Notes: generated by a model from the sequence alone, not told the origin. A DNA stretch of 7,468 nucleotides from Actinomycetota bacterium (GCA_023488645.1 JAMDDL010000028.1:1-7468); one strand, 5' to 3'. Positions 1 through 7,285 are shown, counted from the stretch's first letter. A program made the numbers and translations.

Positions 1-19
1 GGTTTTGTTAAACGAATAA

Positions 20-25
20 TATAAT
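20..25 (+). promoter_or_regulatory. Candidate -10 box ahead of the opine-dehydrogenase-like gene
   Basis: TATAAT lies 29 nt before the ATG at 55. Any -35 box would fall at or beyond the window edge, so it cannot be checked. The operon may equally begin further upstream: a frame open from base 1 to TAA at 22-24 could be the end of another gene. Confidence 0.3.
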
Positions 26-54
26 AAAATTTTAAATAATTGAGGACAGATTAG

Positions 55-1167
55 ATGAAGAACTTAAAATTTACAGTTATAGGAGCAGGTCATGGGGGTA
101 AAGCAATGGCTGCACACCTTGCATTAAAAGGTTTTCCTGTTAAATTATTTAACAGGACTTACTCAAAGATACACCCAATAGTTAAAATGAAAGGAATAGA
201 AATTGAAGGTGAAATCAATGGTTTTGGCAAATTGGAGCTGGCTACTGACAATATAGAAGAAGCAGTTAAGGATGCCAATGTTATTATGGTAGTAGTTCCA
301 GCTTTTGCTCATGGTGCCATTGCTGAAAGATGTGCTCCTTACCTGAAGGATGGACAGGCAGTAATTTTAAATCCAGGCAGGACGGCAGGAGCTTTGGAAT
401 TCATAAATATCCTTCATGAACGCGGCAACTATAATGATGTAACGGTAGCAGAAGCTCAAACATTCATATACGCAAGCAGGGGAATGGGGCCTGCATCTGT
501 AAAAATTTTCAGGGTAAAACAGGCTATTCCTGTAGGCGCTATTCCTGCAACAAAGACAGATATGATTCTTGACCTGCTTAACGAAGCTTACAGTGAATTT
601 ATTTCAGCAACAAGCGTAATTGAAACCAGTTTTAATAATATTGGTGCAGTTTTTCATCCGGCTATTGCTATTCTTAATTCCAGCAGAATAGAGTGTACTC
701 TTGGAAATTTTCAGTTCTATGTTGAAGGTGTAACAAAGTCTGTTGCGCAAATCCTTGAAGCAGTGGATATGGAAAGAGTTGAAATAGCGCATGCTCTTAA
801 ATGCAAGAACGTATTATCTGCCATGGACTGGCTGACAATGGCATATAATGTTGTTGAAGGCAGTTTGTTTGACGGCATTCACAGTAATCCGGGTTATGCA
901 GGCATAATGGCTCCGCAAACTATTAATAACCGGTATATAACTGAGGATGTACCAATGAGCCTGGTTCCCATTTCAGAATTTGGAAAAGCAGCAGGAGTGG
1001 ATACTGTAGCGATAGATTCGCTTATCAATCTTGCAAATATCATTTTTAAAACTGATTTCAGAAAAAGCGGAAGAAATTTAAAAAGACTTGGTCTTGAAAA
1101 TTTAAATATAGAACAAATCAGGAATGTGTTTATTAACGGCATAACAGAAAACCAGAATAAACAATGA
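55..1167 (+). CDS. NAD(P)-dependent octopine/opine dehydrogenase family oxidoreductase
   Basis: Likely cytoplasmic enzyme that reversibly forms or breaks a C-N bond between a keto acid and an amino acid using NAD(P)H, as in the opine dehydrogenase family. The N-terminal Rossmann fold shows GAGHGG at residues 10-15. The second strand ends FNRT (32-35) with no acidic residue, which leans towards NADP(H). The C-terminal octopine-dehydrogenase domain has NNIGAVFHP (194-202), whose His201 aligns with the family catalytic histidine. RYITEDVP (293-300) supplies Asp298, matching the partner aspartate of this family as I recall it. At 370 residues it is about family length. The ATG follows GAGGA at 42-46 with 8-nt spacing. 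Its stop overlaps the next start (ATGA), so it should be co-translated with the B12 enzyme. The family call is firm. The substrate is not known, and it could act on a non-opine product of its neighbour. Confidence 0.88.
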   Translation: MKNLKFTVIGAGHGGKAMAAHLALKGFPVKLFNRTYSKIHPIVKMKGIEIEGEINGFGKLELATDNIEEAVKDANVIMVVVPAFAHGAIAERCAPYLKDGQAVILNPGRTAGALEFINILHERGNYNDVTVAEAQTFIYASRGMGPASVKIFRVKQAIPVGAIPATKTDMILDLLNEAYSEFISATSVIETSFNNIGAVFHPAIAILNSSRIECTLGNFQFYVEGVTKSVAQILEAVDMERVEIAHALKCKNVLSAMDWLTMAYNVVEGSLFDGIHSNPGYAGIMAPQTINNRYITEDVPMSLVPISEFGKAAGVDTVAIDSLINLANIIFKTDFRKSGRNLKRLGLENLNIEQIRNVFINGITENQNKQ

Positions 1168-2816
1168 AAAAGATATTGGGAGCAACTGTTGGAAGCTGTA
1201 TACATGTTGCAGGAATAATTAATTTTTTAAATATTGCTAAAACAGCAGGTTTTAAAACAAAGTTTCTGGGAACGGTTATAGATATAAAAACCTTAAATGA
1301 TGCATTAAAAACTTTTGATCCTGATTTTGTAGCTTTAAGCTACAGGCTTTCTCCTGAAAGTGCAGTTCCGGTATTTAAGGAAATAAAAGAAAATTTCAGG
1401 GGTTTAATTTTAAACAGTAATAATCAGAAAATAATTTTTATTCTTGGAACTACTAAACCAGTAGAGGAAACTTTAAGAAAATCAGGTAATGCAGATATCT
1501 TTGACAGAATTTTTACCGGAGCAGAAGGAATTGAAGAAATTAAGGAATATCTTTGCAATAAAAAAATAATAAAAGCTGCGCAAAAAATTCCTCCTCAAAA
1601 TCTTTTTGAAAGGATTAAATATAAAACTCCCCTTCCTTTACTCAGGCATCATTTTGGAAGACCGGATTTTGGGGAAACAGTAAAAGGAATAAAAACAATA
1701 GCAGAAAGTAAATTAATTGATGTAATTTCACTTGGACCTGATCAGAACACACAGGAATTTTTCTTTCATCCTGAAAAAATGGATAAAAAGCAGGATGGAG
1801 CAGGAGGAGTTCCAATAAGAAGCGCACAAGATTTAAAGAAATTATATGAAGCCTCAAGAACAGGCAATTATCCTTTAATGAGATGTTACAGCGGTACAAA
1901 TGACATTATAAAGTTTGCAGAGTTGCTGGCAGACAATATTAAAAATGCATGGTGTGCAGTGCCGTTATGCTGGTATAACGAATTGGATAACAGGAGTAAA
2001 AGAACTTTAGAAGAATCAATTTCAGAGAACCAGTCGGTAATGAAATGGCATGCCGCAAGAAATATTCCGGTTGAAGTTAATGAATCCCATCACTGGAGTT
2101 TGCGTTATGCTCCCGATAGTATTGCGGTTGCTGCAGCATATATTGCTGCATATAATGCTAAAAAAATGGGAGTAAAAACCTATATTTCCCAATATATGTT
2201 TAATACCCCTTCCGAAACATCATTTAAAATGGACCTTGCAAAAATGCTTGCAAAAATTGAGTTAATTGAATCACTTCATGATGAAAATTTTATGACTTTA
2301 AGGCAGTCAAGAACCGGACTTTACAGTATGTCGGGAAATTTTAATGCAAATAAAGGTCAGCTTGCAGCCTCAACAATGCTGCAGATGCAGATAAATCCCG
2401 CAATTGTCCATGTTGTCGCATATTGTGAATCAGAACATGCAGCTAAACCTGAAGACATTATTGAAAGTTCCGAAATAGTCATAAAAGTTATAGATAATTA
2501 TCTGAATGGCTGTCCGGATATGAAGACTGACGGGGAAGTAATTTTGAGGAAAAGACGGCTTACCAATGATGCAAAATTAATTATAGAAAAAATCAAAGAA
2601 TTGGACGTAAATAAAAAATATGAAGATCCGTTAACTGCACCTGAAATTATTGTCAGATCAATAAAAACTGGAATACTTGATGCACCGCATTTAAAGAATG
2701 TAAAAGCTGCATCAGGTAAAATTAAAACAGGATTTTTCAACGGGGCAAACTTAACAGTAGATGAATATGGAAATCCCATCAGTGAAGAAAAAAGATTAAA
2801 AAATATTATTACTTAA
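1164..2816 (+). CDS. Single-chain cobalamin-dependent mutase-like protein (B12-binding domain + glutamate-mutase-E-like barrel)
   Basis: Probable adenosylcobalamin-dependent carbon-skeleton mutase of unknown substrate. Residues 1-130 look like a B12-binding Rossmann domain: GSCIHVAG (10-17) aligns with GSDCHAVG of the glutamate mutase small subunit. His14 is the expected cobalt ligand, and the LG at 35-36 and ALS at 57-59 fit later motif positions. Residues about 170-550 resemble the glutamate mutase E subunit when aligned from memory: RCYSGTND (240-247), IPVEVNESHH (301-310), an Ala-rich helix (321-332), SRTGLYSMSGNF (382-393), HVVAYCESEHAAKP (416-429) and a C-terminal TGILDAP (502-508). Glutamate mutase normally has two separate subunits; here both parts are in one chain. 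The motif aspartate is replaced by Cys12. Translation is probably coupled to the upstream dehydrogenase, since the start overlaps its stop and has only a weak Shine-Dalgarno. No MutL/GlmL-type reactivase is visible. The B12-binding call is stronger than the mutase call. Confidence 0.7.
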   Translation: MKKILGATVGSCIHVAGIINFLNIAKTAGFKTKFLGTVIDIKTLNDALKTFDPDFVALSYRLSPESAVPVFKEIKENFRGLILNSNNQKIIFILGTTKPVEETLRKSGNADIFDRIFTGAEGIEEIKEYLCNKKIIKAAQKIPPQNLFERIKYKTPLPLLRHHFGRPDFGETVKGIKTIAESKLIDVISLGPDQNTQEFFFHPEKMDKKQDGAGGVPIRSAQDLKKLYEASRTGNYPLMRCYSGTNDIIKFAELLADNIKNAWCAVPLCWYNELDNRSKRTLEESISENQSVMKWHAARNIPVEVNESHHWSLRYAPDSIAVAAAYIAAYNAKKMGVKTYISQYMFNTPSETSFKMDLAKMLAKIELIESLHDENFMTLRQSRTGLYSMSGNFNANKGQLAASTMLQMQINPAIVHVVAYCESEHAAKPEDIIESSEIVIKVIDNYLNGCPDMKTDGEVILRKRRLTNDAKLIIEKIKELDVNKKYEDPLTAPEIIVRSIKTGILDAPHLKNVKAASGKIKTGFFNGANLTVDEYGNPISEEKRLKNIIT

Positions 2817-2827
2817 GAGACTTAAGG
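2811..2827 (+). repeat. Paired ACTTAAG repeat able to form a hairpin over a ribosome site
   Basis: ACTTAAG occurs at 2811-2817 and 2820-2826. CTTAAG is self-complementary, so the two copies can pair as a 6-bp stem with a 3-nt AGA loop. The right arm includes most of the AAGG of the Shine-Dalgarno for the following gene, and the left arm contains the stop codon of the mutase gene. Ribosomes finishing the mutase would melt the stem, so coupling is plausible. The stem is short and AU-rich, so it may have no effect. Confidence 0.3.
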
Positions 2828-2835
2828 TGATTAAA

Positions 2836-3360
2836 ATGCATATCCTTCTCTGGTCTTTGGTAATTTTTTTTGGAAGGATTATGGATGTTACACTTGGCAC
2901 AATAAGAATAAATTTTATAGTAAGAAGAAGGAAATTCATTGCAGCAGCTATCGGCTTTTTTGAAGTTACGATTTTTGTTGCTGTTATCGCAAGAGTAATT
3001 CAGGACTTAAATAACAATATATATGGTATATTTGCTTACGGGGCAGGATTTGCAGCAGGTACACTGATAGGTATTACAATTTCCGATAAACTGTCAAGGG
3101 ATTTGATAAGCACTAATATCATTTCCAAAAACAAGGCAGACGAGATTGAAGAATGCTTAAGGAAGGAAGGGTTTGGTGCAACCTGCTATAAAGGATTTGG
3201 CAGGGAAGGAGATGTTAAAATAATCAATGTTGTTTGCAGACAAACTCATTTTTCCAGATTAAATAAAATAATTTCCGGAATAGATCCTGAAACTTTTGTT
3301 GCTTCTCATACTCTTGAGAATCTGAGGGGAGGATTTATGTATGGTTTGAAGAAGAAATGA
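2836..3360 (+). CDS. UPF0316 family membrane protein (DUF5698 + DUF2179)
   Basis: Small membrane protein of unknown function. Numbered from the ATG, it has three hydrophobic segments at about 2-20, 34-55 and 62-82. Between the first two lies the family-type signature FGRIMDVTLGTIR (12-24). Later come FFEV (41-44, with conserved-looking Glu43) and AYGAGFAAGTLIGI (67-80). The soluble C-terminal part, about 100-170, fits DUF2179, a small domain thought to bind a ligand or act as a sensor. At 174 residues it is normal length. The frame can also open at GTG 2827, but AAGGTGA at 2824-2830 is a strong Shine-Dalgarno well placed for ATG 2836 and would overlap the GTG, so I chose the ATG. It follows the mutase gene by 19 nt and is probably in the same operon. 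Whether it serves that pathway is unknown. Confidence 0.85.
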   Translation: MHILLWSLVIFFGRIMDVTLGTIRINFIVRRRKFIAAAIGFFEVTIFVAVIARVIQDLNNNIYGIFAYGAGFAAGTLIGITISDKLSRDLISTNIISKNKADEIEECLRKEGFGATCYKGFGREGDVKIINVVCRQTHFSRLNKIISGIDPETFVASHTLENLRGGFMYGLKKK

Positions 3361-3612
3361 ACGGATATCTAAGGTTTTTAAATTTAAATTGTAAAATATT
3401 TTTATAATGATTTAATTAGCTGCAAGGAATCCTTAACGTCTTAAAGTTAATTCAAAAAGAATCATTTTTATTAATAATTAAACACATTTTATGATATTAT
3501 CATCTTTAAAAATTTATGTTAAATTATAAATTTATTTTGAAAATATAAAAATATAAAAAATTATATATATTTGTTATAAGAAAATTTTAAAGGAAACTGG
3601 AAGATAAAAATT
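3361..3612. other. AT-rich spacer between the two gene blocks
   Basis: These 252 bases are almost entirely A and T and hold no credible gene. Short inverted repeats occur: a 12-bp palindrome at 3377-3388, AAGGAATCCTT at 3424-3434, TTAAC/GTTAA around an 8-nt loop at 3433-3450, and ATGATA-T-TATCAT at 3491-3503. None is a classic GC-rich stem with a U-run, so I do not call a defined terminator. The operon end and the next promoter must both lie here if the blocks are separate transcripts. Confidence 0.6.
3537..3567 (+). promoter_or_regulatory. Candidate promoter for the plus-strand glycosyltransferase gene
   Basis: TTGAAA at 3537-3542 could be a -35 box and TATATA at 3562-3567 a -10 box, with a 19-nt spacer; TTATAT one base earlier gives 18 nt. 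The ATG lies 45 nt downstream, preceded by GGAAGA at 3599-3604 as ribosome site. The surroundings are so AT-rich that promoter-like hexamers are expected by chance. Confidence 0.25.
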
Positions 3613-4845
3613 ATGGGAAGAGGACAACCGATAGTATTAATATCAAGTTATGCGCCGCGATTATGCGGAATTGCAACTTTTACTGAAGAAGCAAGAGAAT
3701 TCCTTCAAAAGCTGTATCAGTCAAGAGATGTGCTGGTTATAAGCCATATCGATGGTTCGGGTGAAGGAGTATTTCCATTAATTGACATAAAGAAGCATTT
3801 CTGGTGGAAACCTGTGGTAAAACAAATAAAAAAACTGTCGCCTCATGTTGTGCACATAGAGCATGAATATGGTTTATATGAATATATTGATGAAAGAGGA
3901 ATAAGTGATGAAAATCAGGGATTTCTTGAGTTTCTTACCGCGATAAGCGATTATCCGATCGTGGTGGAGCCGCATACTATTCATGGCAGACTAAGAGATG
4001 TCGAGGCAAATTTTATTTATGAGCTGTGCAATATTGCCGATGTTGTTATTTTTAAAAGTGAATATCAGAAATGGAGACTGAACTGGACTTTTACTCAAAG
4101 AAACTGGAAAATGCCAAATAACATTATGATAATACCTCACGGAGCAAGACCTGACAAGCACTGGAGTCCTGAGGAAATACCGGCATTAAAGGAAGAGCTC
4201 GGATTGACAAAGCTGCCATATTTAAGTGGTAACCTTGTGGGGCTTGTGGGATGGATTCAGTCAAATAAAAGATGGGACATACTGACTTCAATGTGGGAGG
4301 AAATTATAACAGAAATAGAAAAGAAAACAGGGGAGTCATGGGATTTGCTTGCTGCCGGAAAGATGAGAGATCCAAACCACTTATGTGATTACGAAAAATA
4401 TATTAAAGAACTTGAAGTTCTGGAACAAAGGGGTCATGCCCATTATTATGAATTTATTCCGAGGGGCGAACTTTATTATAAGGTTATGGCGGTTTGTGAT
4501 TTTATTGTCCTCCCTACTGTTGATGAGACACAATCAGGAACCCTTGCAAGAATAATAGCTTTAAATAAACCGTTTATAACTACAGCGCCAATGGAAGCCC
4601 TTACAGCTCAAACTCTTGAAAGTGACGGGGGATTGATGTTTACTTCAAAAAAAATGTTAAAAGATAAAGTGATCAAACTTGCCTGTGATAAAGATTTAAG
4701 AAATGAATTGTCAAATAATCTTAAAAAATATTTAAATGAAGTTGTTTCATGGGAAATAATTGCAAAACAGTATAAATATGCATACAGGTTGGCAAGATTA
4801 CAAAAAATAAGGTCAATTGAAGTAAATCTGCCGACAGAGTTTTAA
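3613..4845 (+). CDS. GT4-like (GT-B) glycosyltransferase
   Basis: Probable cytoplasmic retaining glycosyltransferase that moves a sugar from a nucleotide donor to an unidentified acceptor. The N-terminal half opens with SSYAPRLCGIATFT (11-24), the glycine-containing loop of this subgroup. It continues with HIEHEYGLYE (81-90), VEPHTIHGR (118-126) and IIPHGARP (173-180). The donor-side half has VGLVGWIQSNKRWD (209-222) and LPTVDETQSGTLARI (300-314), which sits where GT4 enzymes carry their EX7E motif; here only Glu305 is present and the second position is Arg313. There is no signal peptide or membrane segment. At 410 residues it is typical of a stand-alone GT-B enzyme. It is clearly related to the minus-strand glycosyltransferase at the right of the window and is probably a diverged paralogue. 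It faces the minus-strand unit tail to tail. The sugar and the product cannot be read from the sequence. Confidence 0.85.
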   Translation: MGRGQPIVLISSYAPRLCGIATFTEEAREFLQKLYQSRDVLVISHIDGSGEGVFPLIDIKKHFWWKPVVKQIKKLSPHVVHIEHEYGLYEYIDERGISDENQGFLEFLTAISDYPIVVEPHTIHGRLRDVEANFIYELCNIADVVIFKSEYQKWRLNWTFTQRNWKMPNNIMIIPHGARPDKHWSPEEIPALKEELGLTKLPYLSGNLVGLVGWIQSNKRWDILTSMWEEIITEIEKKTGESWDLLAAGKMRDPNHLCDYEKYIKELEVLEQRGHAHYYEFIPRGELYYKVMAVCDFIVLPTVDETQSGTLARIIALNKPFITTAPMEALTAQTLESDGGLMFTSKKMLKDKVIKLACDKDLRNELSNNLKKYLNEVVSWEIIAKQYKYAYRLARLQKIRSIEVNLPTEF

Positions 4846-4847
4846 AA

Positions 4848-4861
4848 ATTATTTAAATAAT
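4848..4861. terminator. AT-only palindrome at the convergent gene junction
   Basis: ATTATTTAAATAAT is a perfect 14-bp palindrome that starts 3 nt after the plus-strand glycosyltransferase stop and contains the stop of the opposing gene. Its place between convergent genes suits a shared end-of-transcript signal. An all-A/T stem is weak, however, so calling it a terminator is speculative. Confidence 0.2.
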
Positions 4862-5851
4862 GGATAATCTCTTTGCAGCAAGATAAGCCATTATAAAACA
4901 AATATTTGATTCAGCACCTTGGTTGTGATTTACGCCTGCCGCAGTAAGTCCATCAAAGCAGGCAAAGTCTTTGCTTATTAAGGATATATGATGGATATTA
5001 TTTCCCAGGAACCATTCATACCATTTTTTTGCCCAATCCAAATAATGTTTGCTACTAGTTGCATTATAAGCTTTTTCAAGACAGCACACCATATAAGCGG
5101 CATCAATTGGCTGCTGATCATAAATAGCTTTTATTCCACCCTTGTGACACCAGCCTTTATTGCCTACAGGTGCAGGGATATTATTTATGCTGCATGTTTG
5201 AAGAAGGAAATCCGTAGTCTTGCCCGCAATTTCAAAACTGGTTTTGCAGTTTCTTTTCAAGTATAATTCCCATAATGACCACGGTATGATTGCATTTGCA
5301 TAAACCAGATAATTTTCAAACCAGATCCAGTTTTCATCATGACTGTCAAAATATAAATTATGAAGCTTTTTTTTAAGCAAAATTTCCAAATTACTCTCAT
5401 TGCTTAATTGCACCAGTCCCAGTAAAGCTGCTGAGATTGCTCTTGGTGAAGTCCAGTTAAAAGCATCATTCATTAAATTTTTTATAATTTCTTCCGTGCC
5501 GCCTTTATTTTCCCGGTTATCCGGCAAAGTCAGCAGAGACCATAAGGTAATACCTGATGCTTCCTGGATATTTGGCCTTGAATTATTTTCTTCATTTTTA
5601 AAAATGCCATTGCTATCATCTCTGTTTTCATAATAAAAATGGTACAGCAAACCATCTTTTCTTTTTGCATTTAAGATAAAATCCAGATAAATTTTTTGCA
5701 GCCTCTTATCCTCTAATTCGCTGGCAACAATTAAAGCTCTTGCCTGATCTTCAAGCGCATATCCAAATTCAGGATTAGGCTGATTTAATTTGCCATGCTG
5801 ATAAATTCCAATATCAGTTGTCATCGATTTTATTTTTTTTAGCAGATCCAT
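4853..5851 (-). CDS. Six-hairpin glycosidase-like protein associated with glycosyltransferases
   Basis: Predicted soluble alpha/alpha-toroid protein, 332 residues, with no signal peptide. Its blocks match, from memory, the C-terminal domain found fused to some CGIATF-type glycosyltransferases: MTTDIGIYQHG (10-20), PNPEFGYALEDQARALIVA (25-43), WIWFENYLVYANA (175-187), APVGNKGWCHKGG (227-239), YDQQPIDAAYM (244-254) and FDGLTAAGVNHNQGAES (299-315). The repeated helix-turn pattern and conserved acidic and aromatic residues suggest carbohydrate binding or hydrolysis, but which residues would be catalytic is not clear. ATG follows AAGGA (5861-5865, minus strand) with 9-nt spacing. It lies 102 nt downstream of the minus-strand glycosyltransferase and is probably co-transcribed with it, so the usual fusion appears here as two genes. 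It could trim, bind or control the length of the glycan made by its partners. Confidence 0.75.
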   Translation of the reverse strand: MDLLKKIKSMTTDIGIYQHGKLNQPNPEFGYALEDQARALIVASELEDKRLQKIYLDFILNAKRKDGLLYHFYYENRDDSNGIFKNEENNSRPNIQEASGITLWSLLTLPDNRENKGGTEEIIKNLMNDAFNWTSPRAISAALLGLVQLSNESNLEILLKKKLHNLYFDSHDENWIWFENYLVYANAIIPWSLWELYLKRNCKTSFEIAGKTTDFLLQTCSINNIPAPVGNKGWCHKGGIKAIYDQQPIDAAYMVCCLEKAYNATSSKHYLDWAKKWYEWFLGNNIHHISLISKDFACFDGLTAAGVNHNQGAESNICFIMAYLAAKRLSII

Positions 5852-5953
5852 AAGAATTTTTCCTTAAATTGATTAACCGGATTATTTAATCTTTTAATCT
5901 GATTTAAATTTGAAATAGGTTTTAAAAATTTCTTCATTATTGAAAAGCTATGG
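5852..5953 (-). other. Spacer within the minus-strand glycosyltransferase unit
   Basis: The 102 bases between the two minus-strand genes are AT-rich. They contain an inverted repeat GATTAA (5871-5876) / TTAATC (5886-5891) around a 9-nt loop, and the ribosome site of the downstream gene at 5861-5865. The spacer is too short for a clear separate gene, and no convincing terminator or promoter separates the pair. Confidence 0.45.
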
Positions 5954-7162
5954 CTAAATTCCATTAAAATGATTTTTATTCTCATGTTTTTGCAGGACAT
6001 TATCAAACAATTCAAGGTGCTGCAGAGCTACATTGTACCAGGTCATTAATCTCCCGAATTTATATGTTTTCTTTTCAATTGCCTGTTTTTTTTGAGAGTT
6101 GCTGCAGATATCAATCACAGCATCCGCAAGAGCCTGAGAATTTCTGAAAGGTACAAGTACTCCTCTTCCTTCCGCCAAAACTTCCTTTGCATACAAGTAA
6201 GGAGTTGAAATGCATATTTTGCCTGCACCAATTGCATAAGCCAATGCACCTGAAGCAGATTGTTGTGGATCAAGGTATGGAGTTATATAAATATCAATAA
6301 CTTTTAACCATTCTACTAATTCTTCTAATGAGATGTATTTATTTATAAATTTAACATTTCCCTGTAAATCATGCTTTTTTATTTTTTCTTTTAAAAAATT
6401 CCTATATTTTTCACCTGCTGTTTGCAGTACAACGGGGTGTGTTTGGCCAATTATTAAATATAAAACATTATTAAAATGGCTTTTAATCTCTTTTAAAGCT
6501 TCTATGGTATATTCAAGCCCTTTAACCTCTGATAAGAGATTTATATTACCAAGAATTATTCTACTCTCTAATCCCTTTTTCTTTTTGTGTATATCATTAG
6601 ATTCCAAAGGGATATCAGGGACACCATGAGGAATAATTTCTATCTTTTCTTTTGGATAATCATATTTTTTTATAAGTTTCTGTATGCTTTCAGGCATCAT
6701 AACTATTACTTTTTCTGCAAATTTGATTACATCTTTTAAAACCAAACCATACCCTTTACAGGGATCATCCGGAATTGTGTGAGTGGTTATAATTAGAGGT
6801 TTTTTTATCAGTTCCAATAATTTAACAATATATCCTCCAAACTCACCGCCATACAACCCAAATTCATGCTCCAAAACAACTATATCTGCTTTGGATTTAT
6901 TAATATGATCAGCGGCTTTGATATAGGAATCAATTTTGTATTGGTTAATTTTAAATTTAACTTCTGGAGGATAATTACTTTTATCTTCAGGTTTAATTAA
7001 CGCCATAATTTCCGCTTTAGAGTATGGGTTTATAAGGTTAATAGCTTCAGTTAAATCTTTTGTGTAAGTGGCAATCCCACATTTTCTTGGGACAAAAGAC
7101 GATATGTAAATCCCATTGATACTTTTACTTTTTTCTCTTAAAACTTTTTTTAGTTTTTCCAC
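5954..7162 (-). CDS. GT4-like (GT-B) glycosyltransferase, second copy
   Basis: Probable cytoplasmic glycosyltransferase using a nucleotide-sugar donor; sugar and acceptor unknown. Numbered from the GTG start (402 residues), it shows SSFVPRKCGIATYT (21-34), VLEHEFGLYGGEFGG (96-110), TTHTIPDDP (126-134), IIPHGVPDIP (176-185) and a donor-site block DPQQSASGALAYAIGAGK (308-325) followed by STPYLYAKEVLAEGRG (329-344). That last block is the textbook form for this subgroup, unlike the diverged version in the plus-strand gene. The frame can be extended to a TTG at 7192, but no ribosome site precedes it. AGAGGGGA (7170-7177, minus strand) lies 7 nt before GTG 7162, so I chose the GTG. It is first in a two-gene unit with the glycosidase-like protein. 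A LacI-type palindrome lies about 125 nt upstream of its start and may regulate it. Confidence 0.87.
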   Translation of the reverse strand: MEKLKKVLREKSKSINGIYISSFVPRKCGIATYTKDLTEAINLINPYSKAEIMALIKPEDKSNYPPEVKFKINQYKIDSYIKAADHINKSKADIVVLEHEFGLYGGEFGGYIVKLLELIKKPLIITTHTIPDDPCKGYGLVLKDVIKFAEKVIVMMPESIQKLIKKYDYPKEKIEIIPHGVPDIPLESNDIHKKKKGLESRIILGNINLLSEVKGLEYTIEALKEIKSHFNNVLYLIIGQTHPVVLQTAGEKYRNFLKEKIKKHDLQGNVKFINKYISLEELVEWLKVIDIYITPYLDPQQSASGALAYAIGAGKICISTPYLYAKEVLAEGRGVLVPFRNSQALADAVIDICSNSQKKQAIEKKTYKFGRLMTWYNVALQHLELFDNVLQKHENKNHFNGI

Positions 7163-7169
7163 AATGAAA

Positions 7170-7177
7170 TCCCCTCT
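7170..7177 (-). promoter_or_regulatory. Ribosome binding site that fixes the GTG start
   Basis: On the minus strand this reads AGAGGGGA, a good Shine-Dalgarno core, 7 nt before GTG at 7162. It lies inside the extended reading frame that begins at TTG 7192, which argues against the longer start. Confidence 0.7.
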
Positions 7178-7285
7178 CTGGAAACATTTCAAAAAGTTTA
7201 AGTATTTTTTAAGATTTTTGAAAAGTTTTAATTTTTTATATTATTAACAATAACATTAAACTTTAAAATAAGACAATAAATTAAA

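Noticed and set aside
604..1205. Open frames on the minus strand inside the opine-dehydrogenase-like gene
   Set aside because: They lie opposite a gene with clear family motifs, look like no known protein and have no credible ribosome sites.
1642..2779. Minus-strand open frames opposite the mutase-like gene
   Set aside because: Their Leu/Phe-rich translations are what the complement of a Lys/Glu-rich coding strand gives, and the plus-strand gene is well supported.
2827..2835. GTG start for the UPF0316 gene
   Set aside because: The strong AAGGTGA ribosome site overlaps this GTG and is correctly spaced for ATG 2836.
3540..3570. Tandem AATATAAA-like repeats as a CRISPR or origin-type iteron array
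   Set aside because: The repeats are short, all A/T and without regular spacers, as expected from base composition.
4988..6629. Plus-strand open frames within the two minus-strand genes
   Set aside because: They are opposite genes with strong conserved blocks and show no domain pattern of their own.
7163..7192. N-terminal extension of the minus-strand glycosyltransferase to TTG at 7192
   Set aside because: No ribosome site precedes the TTG, while a strong one lies inside the extension, correctly spaced for GTG 7162.
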